Assembly (NCBI GenBank): GCA_009885995.1
Contig: VFJQ01000056.1
Span: forward strand, 62,001-126,000
DNA from: Verrucomicrobiota bacterium
Lineage (GTDB): Bacteria > Verrucomicrobiota > Verrucomicrobiia > Chthoniobacterales > Chthoniobacteraceae
DNA: 64,000 nt
Reading direction: 5' to 3'
Of the stretch, positions 53,382 to 62,390 are shown piece after piece. Position 1 is the stretch's first letter; each line of letters starts with the position of its first letter. Made by a program: the position numbers and the translations under genes. Under the pieces are notes generated by a model. The model searched no databases. It was not told the origin of the DNA and was given only the letters and a program-made list of their open reading frames with translations.

Positions 53382-55043
53382 ATGTTCGCGAATCCTTCCG
53401 AAAAATACCGTCCCGCGCCGCCGGTCGATCTGCCCGACCGGCGCTGGCCCGCACGCACGCTGACGCAGCCGCCTATCTGGTGCTCCGTCGATCTGCGCGA
53501 TGGCAACCAGGCGCTCGCCGTGCCGATGAACGTCTCGCAAAAGCTCGAACTGTTCGAGGCGCTCGTGCGCTGCGGCTTCAAGGAAATCGAGGTCGGCTTC
53601 CCCTCGGCGTCGAATACCGAGTTCGCCTTCAACCGGCTACTGATCGAGAAGGGGCACGTGCCGGACGATGTGACGATCCAGGTGCTCGTGCAGGCGCGCG
53701 AAGACCTCATCGAGCGGACCTTCGAGTCGCTGGTCGGCGCGAAGAAAGTGATCATCCATCTCTACAACTCGACCTCGCCCGCGCAGCGCCGCGTCGTCTT
53801 CGGCAAGACGAAGGCCGAGATCCGCGACATCGCGGTGCAAGGCGCGCGCTGGATTCAGGAACGGCTGCCGCGCCTCGCTGGGACGGACGTGAAGCTGCAA
53901 TACTCGCCCGAGAGCTTCAGCGCGACCGAGGTGGACTTCGCGAAGGAAGTTTCCGAGGCCGTGATGGACGTGTGGCAGCCGACGCCGCAGCGGAAGATGA
54001 TCCTGAACCTGCCCGACACCGTCGAAGTCGCGATGCCGAACGTCTATGCCGACCAGATCGAATGGATGTGCCGCAACCTCCGCAACCGCGACTCGCTCAT
54101 CGTGAGCCTGCACACGCACAACGACCGCGGCACCGGCATCGCCGCGACCGAATTAGGGATGCTCGCCGGCGCGGATCGGGTGGAAGGCACGCTCTTCGGC
54201 AATGGCGAGCGCACCGGCAACCTCGACATCGTCGCCGTCGCGCTGAACTTCTACATGCACGGCTTCCATCCGGGCCTCGACTTCAGCGACCTGAATGCGC
54301 TGCGCGAAATCTACGAGCGCTGCACCGGCATGACCGTCCCGCCGCGCCAGCCGTATGCGGGCGAGCTGGTCTTCACCGCGTTCAGCGGTTCGCACCAGGA
54401 CGCGATCAAGAAAGGACTCGCCGAGTGGGAACGCGGCGGGCGCGAGCATTGGGACGTGCCGTATCTAAGCATCGATCCGCGCGATCTCGGCCGCGAGTAT
54501 CGCGAGGTCATCCGCGTGAATAGCCAGAGCGGCAAAGGCGGCGTCGCTTATCTGCTCGAGAGCGAATTCGGCATCGAGCTGCCGAAGGATATGCAGCGCG
54601 AGTTTGGCCCGATCGCGAATGACGCGGTGGACGCGCTCGGTCGCGAAGTCACCGGCGCGGAGCTGAAGGCGATGTTCCTGCGTGAATACGTCGAGCGCAC
54701 CGAGCCGTGGGAGCTCGTTCACTTCCACGCCGATGGCGTCGATGGCCGCTTCGATTGCCGCGTCTCCGCCCGCCACGCCGGCAGCGAGGTGAAGCTGACT
54801 GGCGAAGGCAACGGCCCCATCGCGGCGTTCGTCCACGCGCTGCACCAGCACGGCGTCGCGCCATTTGAAGTCGCCAACTTCAAGCAACACGCCCTCAGCG
54901 CTGGCAGCGAAGCGAGCGCGATCACTTACATCCAGCTCCGCTTCGCAGATGGCCGCGTCCGCTGGGGCGCGGGCACGGATACGAACATCGAACTCGCCTC
55001 GATCAAAGCCGTGCTCAGCGGACTGAACCGCGCAGGCGCCTGA
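53382..55043 (+). CDS. leuA: 2-isopropylmalate synthase (LeuA type 2)
   Basis: A 553-residue enzyme condensing acetyl-CoA and 2-oxoisovalerate, first step of leucine synthesis. The TIM-barrel metal and catalytic motifs [40 protein letters not shown] are present, and the C-terminal region (about 430-553) is the LeuA allosteric domain responsible for leucine feedback. The length suits the long form. The ATG at 53382 begins [10 protein letters not shown]. No leader peptide rich in leucine is apparent. Confidence 0.93.
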   Translation: MFANPSEKYRPAPPVDLPDRRWPARTLTQPPIWCSVDLRDGNQALAVPMNVSQKLELFEALVRCGFKEIEVGFPSASNTEFAFNRLLIEKGHVPDDVTIQVLVQAREDLIERTFESLVGAKKVIIHLYNSTSPAQRRVVFGKTKAEIRDIAVQGARWIQERLPRLAGTDVKLQYSPESFSATEVDFAKEVSEAVMDVWQPTPQRKMILNLPDTVEVAMPNVYADQIEWMCRNLRNRDSLIVSLHTHNDRGTGIAATELGMLAGADRVEGTLFGNGERTGNLDIVAVALNFYMHGFHPGLDFSDLNALREIYERCTGMTVPPRQPYAGELVFTAFSGSHQDAIKKGLAEWERGGREHWDVPYLSIDPRDLGREYREVIRVNSQSGKGGVAYLLESEFGIELPKDMQREFGPIANDAVDALGREVTGAELKAMFLREYVERTEPWELVHFHADGVDGRFDCRVSARHAGSEVKLTGEGNGPIAAFVHALHQHGVAPFEVANFKQHALSAGSEASAITYIQLRFADGRVRWGAGTDTNIELASIKAVLSGLNRAGA

Positions 55044-55060
55044 GTTTGCGGATGGCATTC

Positions 55061-55088
55061 GGTGCGCGGGGCTGACATACCGCGCGCC
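55061..55088 (+). promoter_or_regulatory. Hairpin immediately upstream of the sigma-factor start
   Basis: GGTGCGCGG and CCGCGCGCC pair with one mismatch around a 10-nt loop; the ATG follows 2 bp after. It would occlude any ribosome-binding site. It might also be a dimeric operator. Candidate only. Confidence 0.4.
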
Positions 55089-55089
55089 G

Positions 55090-55824
55090 ATGTCGGCCGA
55101 TCAAACCAGCAATTCCTCCTTCCCGACCACGCACTGGACACTCGTCCAGATCGTGCAGGGCGGCTCGCCGGAAGACGCGGCGAAGGCGTTGGAAGCGATC
55201 TGCGCGCACTACTGGTATCCCATCTACGCCTTCCTCCGCCGCAGCGGGCACGGGCAGCAGGATGCGGAGGATCTTACGCAGGCGTTCTTCGCTCGGCTCG
55301 TGAGCGAAGAGGCGATCCACGCAGTGCGGCGCGAGCAGGGGAAGCTGCGCTCGTATCTGCTCGGCGTGCTCAAGCGCGTGCTCGCCGATCATCTCCGGCA
55401 CGGCTCGGCAGAGAAGCGTGGCGGTGGGAAGACACACGTTTCGTTCGATCAGATGGCGGCGGAGGAACGCTACGCGCACGAACCGCAGGACACGCGCGAT
55501 CCCGAGTGGCTGTTCACGCGAGCGTGGGCGCAGGAGTTGTTTGCGAGCGTGCGGGAGAAGTTGCGCGCGGCTTTCACCGAAACGGGGCGCGCGGAGGCGT
55601 TCGAGGCGTTGCTGCCATTCGTGACTTGCGACACCGCGCCGCCTTCGCAGCGCGAGCTGGCGGCAAAGCTCGGCACGAGCACCACGGCGGCCGGTGTGAT
55701 GATCTTTCGGCTGCGGGAGAAGTTCCGCGCGTTGCTGCGCGAAGCGGTGAGCGACACGGTGCTCACGCCGGAGGAAGTGCCCGCGGAGATGGCGTGGCTG
55801 CAGTCGATGCTCAGCGCGAACTAG
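55090..55824 (+). CDS. ECF-type sigma factor
   Basis: A 244-residue sigma factor of the ECF class, longer than most. Region 2 has [18 protein letters not shown] and [19 protein letters not shown]; region 4 is [15 protein letters not shown] through [21 protein letters not shown]. Its C-terminal end overlaps the kinase gene on the opposite strand by 14 bp, and kinases often accompany this kind of ECF factor in these phyla. No anti-sigma gene is adjacent. A hairpin lies just before its ATG. Confidence 0.85.
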   Translation: MSADQTSNSSFPTTHWTLVQIVQGGSPEDAAKALEAICAHYWYPIYAFLRRSGHGQQDAEDLTQAFFARLVSEEAIHAVRREQGKLRSYLLGVLKRVLADHLRHGSAEKRGGGKTHVSFDQMAAEERYAHEPQDTRDPEWLFTRAWAQELFASVREKLRAAFTETGRAEAFEALLPFVTCDTAPPSQRELAAKLGTSTTAAGVMIFRLREKFRALLREAVSDTVLTPEEVPAEMAWLQSMLSAN

Positions 55825-57913
55825 CGGCGAGTTCGTCGCGCAGAGACTGCGCCCGGACAGGATCGCGCGTGGCGAAATATCCGGCCTGCTCTTTGAGCAC
55901 CTTCGTGAGTTGCGCGGTGGCGGCGCGGACATCGCGCTTATCGGGCTCAGCGGGGCGCTTCACGGTGGCGAGGTGCTGGCGCGCATACTTGAGTTGCTGA
56001 TCCCAGTCCTTGCGCTGCGCGGCGATGTTCAGCAGCGAGCCGTAGATGTGACCGTGGAGCGGCTTGTGGCCGGGAAAGAACTTCTCTTCCAGCCGCACCG
56101 CTTCGAGCAGCAGCGGCTCCGCTTCGTCGGGGCGTTTCAGCCCGGTGAGTTCGTAACCGAGATTGTCGAGAATGCCGATGAGCTGCGGGTGCTCGGGGCC
56201 AAAACGCTTCCTCATCGCTTCGAGGTATTCGTAGAGGACCTGCACCGCTTCCTCGCTGCGGTGCGTGCGGTGAAGGACAAACCCGAGCGCCGCAGGGCCC
56301 GCGCTCAGGAGATGTGGGTCCGGGGCGATGCGGAAAGCCGCCATCGCGAGGCGCGCAGATTTTTCCGCTTCCTCCGCGCGTCCCACTTTCATCAGGCACC
56401 AGGCGAGGTGCCCGTGAATCCGCGCGGTCAGTTCGTGCTCGGGGCCGAACACACGCTGCCGGATCGCCAGCCCCGGTTCCATGACCTCGATCGCTTCCTT
56501 GTCGCGTCCCATCGATTCCAGAATCCTTCCGCGATCCATCAAGGCCGAGGCCATCGCCACGTCGTCGCCGGGAAAGTAACGCCGTCGCAACCGTAGCACT
56601 TCATCCGCCTGCGCCAACGCGCGCGGTAGCTCGAACATCCGGTAGTAGGTATCGCAGAGAACGGTGCGCAGTTCGGTCTCCACCGCGGGCTGGCCGGCGA
56701 GTTCCTTGCCGATGCGTTCCGCGGTCTTGTCCATGATCTCGCGCAGCATCGTGGCATCGCGACCGAGCGCCTTCGATGGGCCGGCCTCCTCGAGGATCTG
56801 CGTCATGAACTTCGACACCTGCTGGCTCTGCACGAGCGCGCGCTTCTCCTTGAAATACATCCACGTCGAAGTCGCCACACCCGCCAGCAGCACGAGCACG
56901 ATCGCGCCGACGGCGCCGACGGCGAGCTTGTTGCGCTGCGTGAAGCGGCTGAGCAGATACCACGTCGTGGGCGGGCGCGCCCGCACCGGCTTCTGCTCGA
57001 TGAAACACTGCACGTCCTCCGCGAGCGCATTGGCCGATTCGTAGCGGCGCGCGCGGTCGGGTTCGAGCGCCTTCATCGCGATCCAGTCGAGATCGCCTTT
57101 CAGCTCGGCGCGGAGCTTCGATGGGCGCACGGCCTCGCGCTGCGGGAGCTGTCCCGTGAGTAGCTCGTAGAGCACCACACCGAGGCTGTAGACGTCCGAG
57201 CGCGTGTCGATGTCGAGCGTCCCATCCGCCTGTTCCGGGCTCATGTAGGCGGGCGTGCCCAGGCGCGAACCGGCGCGCGTGACGGTGCTGTCCGTCAGCC
57301 GCTCGTCGCCCGTCGCCTTCGCGATGCCGAAGTCGATCACCTTCGGCACCGGCTTCCCGTCCATTTCGGCGACGAGCAAATTCGACGGCTTGAGATCGCG
57401 ATGGATGATCCCCTTTTGATGCGCGTGCTGCACCGCGCGGCACACCTCCGCGAACAGCTCCAGCCGCTGCGCCAGCGTCAGCTCGTGCTCCGCGCAGTAG
57501 CGCGTGATCGGCACGCCGCGCACCAGCTCCATCACGAAGTAAGGCCGCCCCGCCAGCGTCGCGCCGGCATCGAAGACCTTCGCGATGTTCGTGTGCTCCA
57601 GCACCGCCAGCACCTGCCGCTCCGCCTCGAAGCGCGCGATCACCTCGCGCGTATCCATGCCGAGCTTGATGATCTTCAGCGCCACCTCGCGCCGCACCGG
57701 CTTTGCCTGCTCCGCGCGCCAGACCGTGCCGAAGCCGCCCGCGCCGAGCGGTTCGAGCAGCTTGTAGCGCCCGACTTGATCGCCCGCCCTTTCCGCCGAC
57801 GGCTCGGCGAGCGAGAGCGGCCCCGCGCACGAAGCGGCGGGCAGCTCCTGCGCGGAAGTTTCGCCCGGCTCGACGAAAAGCCCGTCCACGAATTGATGCA
57901 GCGAATCGCTCAT
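55811..57913 (-). CDS. Membrane Ser/Thr kinase with TPR extracellular region
   Basis: A 700-residue protein. The kinase domain (about 45-320) has [14 protein letters not shown], catalytic Lys in [22 protein letters not shown] (VIDFGIAKA) and [11 protein letters not shown] transmembrane helix (about 327-350) is followed by Leu-rich TPR-type repeats with [21 protein letters not shown]. The start at 57913 gives [13 protein letters not shown]. Its 3' end overlaps the ECF sigma gene by 14 bp on the opposite strand. It is a plausible partner of that sigma factor. Confidence 0.9.
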   Translation of the reverse strand: MSDSLHQFVDGLFVEPGETSAQELPAASCAGPLSLAEPSAERAGDQVGRYKLLEPLGAGGFGTVWRAEQAKPVRREVALKIIKLGMDTREVIARFEAERQVLAVLEHTNIAKVFDAGATLAGRPYFVMELVRGVPITRYCAEHELTLAQRLELFAEVCRAVQHAHQKGIIHRDLKPSNLLVAEMDGKPVPKVIDFGIAKATGDERLTDSTVTRAGSRLGTPAYMSPEQADGTLDIDTRSDVYSLGVVLYELLTGQLPQREAVRPSKLRAELKGDLDWIAMKALEPDRARRYESANALAEDVQCFIEQKPVRARPPTTWYLLSRFTQRNKLAVGAVGAIVLVLLAGVATSTWMYFKEKRALVQSQQVSKFMTQILEEAGPSKALGRDATMLREIMDKTAERIGKELAGQPAVETELRTVLCDTYYRMFELPRALAQADEVLRLRRRYFPGDDVAMASALMDRGRILESMGRDKEAIEVMEPGLAIRQRVFGPEHELTARIHGHLAWCLMKVGRAEEAEKSARLAMAAFRIAPDPHLLSAGPAALGFVLHRTHRSEEAVQVLYEYLEAMRKRFGPEHPQLIGILDNLGYELTGLKRPDEAEPLLLEAVRLEEKFFPGHKPLHGHIYGSLLNIAAQRKDWDQQLKYARQHLATVKRPAEPDKRDVRAATAQLTKVLKEQAGYFATRDPVRAQSLRDELAASSR

Positions 57914-58024
57914 CGCAGCGCGCAGGATGGGGCTTCGCGCTCGACAATCAACCCTGCGTTCGCCTTCGCTGCCGGACATCTTTTCGTGAAATGATTTCCG
58001 ACAAATTCCGAAAGTAGGGTGTGC

Positions 58025-60685
58025 ATGACTCCGCCCGACGACTCCGAGCCACAGCCGCCCACGATCATTGACCGGCCCGCGGAGGCGAGCGTCCCTTCCA
58101 ACGGCACGCCGCCGTCGGCAGGCGCGGAGAACTACGTGCTCGGCGCGGAGATCGCGCGCGGTGGGATGGGCTACATCCTCGAAGCCGAGGACACGAAGCT
58201 GAAGCGCACCGTCGCGGCGAAGCTGATGATCTTCGACTCGGACACCGACGAAGGGATGAAGCAGCGCTTCCTGCGCGAGGCGGAGGTGCTCGCGCTGCTC
58301 TCGCATCCGAACGTCGTCCCCATCCACGACATCGTCTGGGAAAACGGTGTGCCGCTTTTCTACACGATGAAGCGCGTCAATGGACGCACGCTCCAAGCGA
58401 TCCTCCACGACCTCCGCAAGGAAGACGCGGCGGCGGTGCGCGACTTCACGCTCGACCGGTTGCTGCTCGTCTTCCGCAAAGTCTGCGACGCGCTGGCCTG
58501 CGCGCACAGCAAGGGGATCATCCATCGCGACCTCAAGCCGGAGAACATCATGATCGGGGAGTTTGGCGAGGTGCTGGTGATGGATTGGGGGCTGGCGAAG
58601 ACGCTTGGAGGGCATCGCGCCGTCGATGCCCCGGCCCGCGGCACCGACGGCGCGGTGCCCTCCAGCGATCCGCTCGCCCGCGACTTCGGCTCCACCCTCC
58701 AAGGCTCCGTGATGGGCACGCCGCAATACATGTCGCCGGAGCAGGCGCGCGGGGAGATCGATGCGCTCGACCAGCGCTCCGACATCTTCTCCCTCGGCGG
58801 CATCCTCTACGCCATCCTCACCCTGCGTCCGCCGGTCGAGGGCGCGACGCTCGACGAGGTGCTCACGAAAGTGCGCAGCGCGCTGATCACGCCGCTCGAT
58901 GGTGGAACGCGACCTCCGGGCGCGTTGTCGAAGACCTCCGCCGAAGGCGTCACTTCGAGCGGGGACAAACGCGCCCGGAGGTCGCGTTCCACCGTCCCGC
59001 CCGCGCTCGCCGCCGTGGCGATGAAAGCGCTGCGGCTGGACAAGGCGCAGCGTTACCAGGACATCGCGGCGCTCAGCGCGGACATCGAGGCATATCAGGC
59101 CGGCTTCGCCACCAGCGCCGAGCAGGCGGGCGCGTGGAAGCAGCTCACCCTCCTCATCAAACGCCACAAGGCCGCCTCCCTCGGCGTCGCCGCCGTGCTG
59201 CTCGTGGGGACGACGCTCGGGACCAAGGCCTTCATCGAAGGCAAACGCGCCGAGCGCGAGGCGGTCCGCGCCCGGAGTGAAGCGGCGCGCGCCGAGCGGG
59301 GCGAAGCCGCTGCGAAGGCCACGCTGGCCGACCTGCGCCGCACCGCGCCCATCTTCTTCGCGCAGGCGAAGATCGTGCTGGAGGAGGGCGACCTCGAGGA
59401 CGCCCTCGAGAAGATCGGCTACGCCATCCAGCTCGACGACGCGAATGCGGACTACCACCTCTTCCGCGCGCATCTGCGGCAATCCGCGCAGGAACTCGCC
59501 CCGGCGGCGGAGGGCTACCGCCGCGTGCTCGCGCTGCGCCCGGAGGATGCGTCGGCGAAGCTGAACCTCGCCCTCTGCGAAAAGCTGCTGCGGGAAAGCG
59601 GCGGCGGGGCCTTGCAGCTCGAGCAGCAGCGCGAGCTCCTCGCCGCCTTGCGCACGCAGAAGCGCCTCGTCGAAAGCGCCCCGCTTGCCGCGCTCATCGA
59701 TCCGGACACCGCCACCGCCAAGGCCGCCCTCCTCGTCCGCTTGCGCGAGTATCAGAAGCAGCCCGGATGGAAAGACCAACGGGTCGCTGCCCTGCCCGAC
59801 GGCACGTTCCAGGTGCATCTCTATGTCTTGGCCATCGGTGATCTCTCCGTCCTCCTGGGCCAGCCGGTCTCGGAACTCGCCCTGAATAACAGCAACATCT
59901 CCGATCTGAGCAGCCTGGCCGGGTTGCCGCTCAAGGATTTGAATCTCCTCCTCACCAAGGTGAGCGATCTTTCGCCCTTGCGCGGGATGCCCTTGGAGAG
60001 CCTTAACCTTGGCCAGACGCTCGTCACCGACCTCTCCCCGCTGCGCGGCATGAAGCTGCGCAAGCTGACGATGGGGAGGACCGGCGTGAGTGATCTCAGC
60101 CCGCTGGCCGGGATGCCACTCACCGACCTCGATTGCTTCGATGCCAAGTCCATCGCCGACCTGGCTCCTTTGAAGGGCGCGCCGCTGGTCTCGTTCCATA
60201 TTCGCGGTGCTACCCAGGTAACCAGTCTCGCCCCGCTGGCCGGCGCACCGTTGAAGATCTTGCACATCGAGGGCCTCTCCTCCGTCAGCGACCTCAGCCC
60301 GCTCGCGCAGTGCCCCGGATTGGAGGAGCTCACCCTCAAGGGCGTGCCAGTCACCGATCTCACCCCACTGGCCAGACTGCCGATCACCCGGCTGGACTGT
60401 GGCGGCAGCGGCAAGCTCGCCGATCTCAGCCCCTTGCGCGGGATGCCCCTGCGCTTCCTGCGGCTTGCCGGGACACCTGTCACCGACCTCCGCCCGCTGG
60501 CCGACTGTCCCGCGCTGGAGGAACTCATCCTGCCCGCAAGGCCGCTCGACCTGACGCCCCTGCGCCACCTGCCCAAGCTGCGCCGCCTCTCGACCCGCAG
60601 CGTTGGCGAAAAAATGACCCCCGCCCAGACCGCCGAGGAATTCTGGAAGGCATACGACGCGCAGCCGAAGCCGGCGGGGAAGTAG
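58025..60685 (+). CDS. Ser/Thr kinase with leucine-rich repeats carrying two palindromes
   Basis: An 886-residue protein: kinase domain (about 35-360; [31 protein letters not shown], and DWG instead of DFG in VMDWGLAK), a membrane helix near 382-402, a TPR-like stretch and about ten leucine-rich repeats ([17 protein letters not shown] pattern, about 610-860). Residues 194-214 come from a REPIN and 293-323 from a second, unrelated inverted repeat; the first lies in the activation loop. ATG 58025 is chosen, with AGGGTG before it; GTG 58019 is an alternative. Confidence 0.88.
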   Translation: MTPPDDSEPQPPTIIDRPAEASVPSNGTPPSAGAENYVLGAEIARGGMGYILEAEDTKLKRTVAAKLMIFDSDTDEGMKQRFLREAEVLALLSHPNVVPIHDIVWENGVPLFYTMKRVNGRTLQAILHDLRKEDAAAVRDFTLDRLLLVFRKVCDALACAHSKGIIHRDLKPENIMIGEFGEVLVMDWGLAKTLGGHRAVDAPARGTDGAVPSSDPLARDFGSTLQGSVMGTPQYMSPEQARGEIDALDQRSDIFSLGGILYAILTLRPPVEGATLDEVLTKVRSALITPLDGGTRPPGALSKTSAEGVTSSGDKRARRSRSTVPPALAAVAMKALRLDKAQRYQDIAALSADIEAYQAGFATSAEQAGAWKQLTLLIKRHKAASLGVAAVLLVGTTLGTKAFIEGKRAEREAVRARSEAARAERGEAAAKATLADLRRTAPIFFAQAKIVLEEGDLEDALEKIGYAIQLDDANADYHLFRAHLRQSAQELAPAAEGYRRVLALRPEDASAKLNLALCEKLLRESGGGALQLEQQRELLAALRTQKRLVESAPLAALIDPDTATAKAALLVRLREYQKQPGWKDQRVAALPDGTFQVHLYVLAIGDLSVLLGQPVSELALNNSNISDLSSLAGLPLKDLNLLLTKVSDLSPLRGMPLESLNLGQTLVTDLSPLRGMKLRKLTMGRTGVSDLSPLAGMPLTDLDCFDAKSIADLAPLKGAPLVSFHIRGATQVTSLAPLAGAPLKILHIEGLSSVSDLSPLAQCPGLEELTLKGVPVTDLTPLARLPITRLDCGGSGKLADLSPLRGMPLRFLRLAGTPVTDLRPLADCPALEELILPARPLDLTPLRHLPKLRRLSTRSVGEKMTPAQTAEEFWKAYDAQPKPAGK
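58606..58664. repeat. REPIN of the RAYT family inside a kinase gene
   Basis: TGGAGGGCATCGCGCCGTCG, a 9-bp centre, then CGACGGCGCGGTGCCCTCCA. The core is that of the REPINs flanking the transposase at 46.4-46.9 kb. It is in frame and encodes [20 protein letters not shown] in the kinase activation loop. Confidence 0.9.
58901..58993. repeat. Second, unrelated inverted repeat inside the same kinase gene
   Basis: GGTGGAACGCGACCTCCGGG plus CGCGTT at the left is perfectly complementary to AACGCG plus CCCGGAGGTCGCGTTCCACC at the right (26 bp), around a 40-nt centre. It is in frame and adds about 30 Gly/Arg/Ser-rich residues to the kinase C-lobe. The core differs from the RAYT REPIN family. Confidence 0.88.
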
Positions 60686-60697
60686 GCAACGAGCGGC

Positions 60698-60833
60698 CTA
60701 CTTTTTCGGCGTCTTCGCCGGGCCCACGTATTTGCGAGCGAGGTTGGCAGCGGGCACCGAGACGACTTGAATTTCCGAACTGCGCTACTTCTTGGGTGTC
60801 GGGCCGACGTATTTGATGAAGAACTTCATCATC
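60698..60833 (-). pseudogene. Two short C-terminal gene tails
   Basis: On the minus strand two stretches end in near-identical tails: ANLARKYVGPAKTPKK followed by a stop, and FFIKYVGPTPKK followed by a stop, about 70 bp apart. Neither has an upstream domain. They look like leftovers of duplicated genes whose bodies were lost. Confidence 0.4.
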
Positions 60834-60850
60834 GCAGACTTTTTCACGCA

Positions 60851-61648
60851 TTACAGAGCCTCGCTCGGCGTCTTGTCCGAGAAAACTTTCGGTGTCATAT
60901 AGAGCCAATTCATGGTGGTGGGCCGCTCGCCCATAAATTCCAGATAATACATCGATGGATCAAACCACTTAGTTGAATAGGCGAGCGGGAAATCCTTCGG
61001 CTGCCGTAGCGTTGAGACGACGTCTTCGATGAAGTGGGAGTCGGCAAAGCGGCGTTTTAACAGGGCCGTGGTTCCAGGAAGAAAACAGTCGTGAACTTCC
61101 ACGATGATCCAAGCCCGGGAAAGGGCGGGAACAACCAGCGGATCCAAAAGGACGCATTCACCGCCTTCAATATCCATCATCAGGCAGGCGCGAGTGGTTC
61201 CATCAAAGGCTTGTCGCAACGCCGTTGCGTCGCATAAGCCGTGGCCAGTGACCTTATTAGCCACTCCATTGGAAGCGGCCAGTTCGAGCAGCGCCTCGGG
61301 TCCATGCGCCTCAAATGCGATCACCGGCGCTTTGGCGGCGAGGGCAAAACCCACCGCATAATAACCCTCCGCGGCTCCCACATCGATGATGCAATCCAAC
61401 TCCAAGGCGCAGATGGTTCGGATGAGCGGCGCGAGTTCCTGCTCATAGGTGCCGAGCAGTTTGGGATAGTAGGCGCTGGCCTGGATGAGTCCTTTGGAGG
61501 AGGTTCGCTCTCCAAGGCGCATCCCTTGAAACGGGCCGCCCAATACGACTCCGGAAGAAAGTTCCTGATCGATCCAGCGCTGAATGAGCTTGGCGGGAAG
61601 ATCGCCAAACATTCGTTTCCGCAAAAAAGATTTTAAGGTTCGCACCAT
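60851..61648 (-). CDS. FkbM-type SAM-dependent methyltransferase
   Basis: A 265-residue Rossmann methyltransferase. The SAM-binding loop is CIIDVGAAEGYYAVGFAL, the acidic strand end FEAHG and the post-II motif LMMDIEGGECVLL, with EVHDCFLPG later. The MDIEG motif fits the FkbM family, which methylates sugars and small molecules, but the acceptor is unknown. Its composition is less GC-rich than most neighbours. The 740 bp beyond its start contain no gene. Confidence 0.78.
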   Translation of the reverse strand: MVRTLKSFLRKRMFGDLPAKLIQRWIDQELSSGVVLGGPFQGMRLGERTSSKGLIQASAYYPKLLGTYEQELAPLIRTICALELDCIIDVGAAEGYYAVGFALAAKAPVIAFEAHGPEALLELAASNGVANKVTGHGLCDATALRQAFDGTTRACLMMDIEGGECVLLDPLVVPALSRAWIIVEVHDCFLPGTTALLKRRFADSHFIEDVVSTLRQPKDFPLAYSTKWFDPSMYYLEFMGERPTTMNWLYMTPKVFSDKTPSEAL

Positions 61649-61794
61649 CTTTGAGGGGTGATCGGCATTGCTTCAATCAAGGCGTAAAGAGCATGGGGGG
61701 AAAGCTTCCCGCAACAAAAACAACGCCTTGGGCGCAGCGAGCGATCGAGCCTCAACCAAGCTTTTGAACAAAGCGACGCCATCCCACTAAGACT

Positions 61795-61841
61795 GAGGCC
61801 CACCAGCAAGCCCCCCTTCGGACTGGCAGTCGTGGGGCCTC
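61795..61841. repeat. Single inverted repeat in the gap before the 21-bp array
   Basis: GAGGCCCAC and GTGGGGCCTC pair with one bulged G around a 28-nt loop. It is the only notable structure between 61649 and 62020. It has no T-run. Confidence 0.35.
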
Positions 61842-62020
61842 GATAAACGGGACCGTTTCGCCGCGTCCTGGATAACCCTTCCGCTGAGCGTATGTCTCTG
61901 CTAGAAATTGTTTCCGCGCCCGCCGCACCGGAAACGGTCAGAACGTGGACCGGCGTCGGGGAGTGAGGGGGTCTGGTTTAACCCTTTCCAGCCCCGTTTT
62001 TGGCATTTTTGAGCACCTTC

Positions 62021-62251
62021 GGATGATCCGAGCGTGCCCACGGACGATCCGAGCGTGCCCACGGAGGATCGGAAGGCACCTGCGGATGACCCGAACGTGC
62101 CGCCGGATGACCGGAACGTATGCACGGACGATCCGGGCGTGGCTTTGCTGCAAACAGGGAAGGCTTTGCCGCGAACGGGGGAGGCTTTGCCGCGAACAGG
62201 GAAGGCTTCGCCGCAAACGGGGAAGGCTTTGCCGCAAACGGGGAAGGCTTG
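62021..62251. repeat. 21-bp tandem array of two sub-families
   Basis: Eleven units of exactly 21 bp: six related to GGATGATCCGAGCGTGCCCAC and five related to GCCGCAAACGGGGAAGGCTTT (first at 62147). The change of sub-family occurs without loss of period. It lies upstream of the S74-domain protein gene. A stop-free frame through it encodes 7-residue repeats, but no start context suggests a gene. Confidence 0.9.
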
Positions 62252-62390
62252 GCAGGCGGGGCGGGGCGGCAAAAAAATATTGCCGGGCGCGTAATAAATC
62301 TGATTCGGTTCCGAAAGAAGGAAGTGCATGGAGCTGTCGGCACATCCGCCGGCGGCCCTGCCAAACAACAAAACCTCAGATCCACAGCCC

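Noticed and set aside
62021..62294. Heptad-repeat protein translated through the 62-kb array
   Set aside because: Any stop-free 21-bp unit yields an open 7-residue repeat; there is no start context, signal peptide or conservation evidence. The same applies to frames through the 5.7-kb and 45.6-kb arrays.
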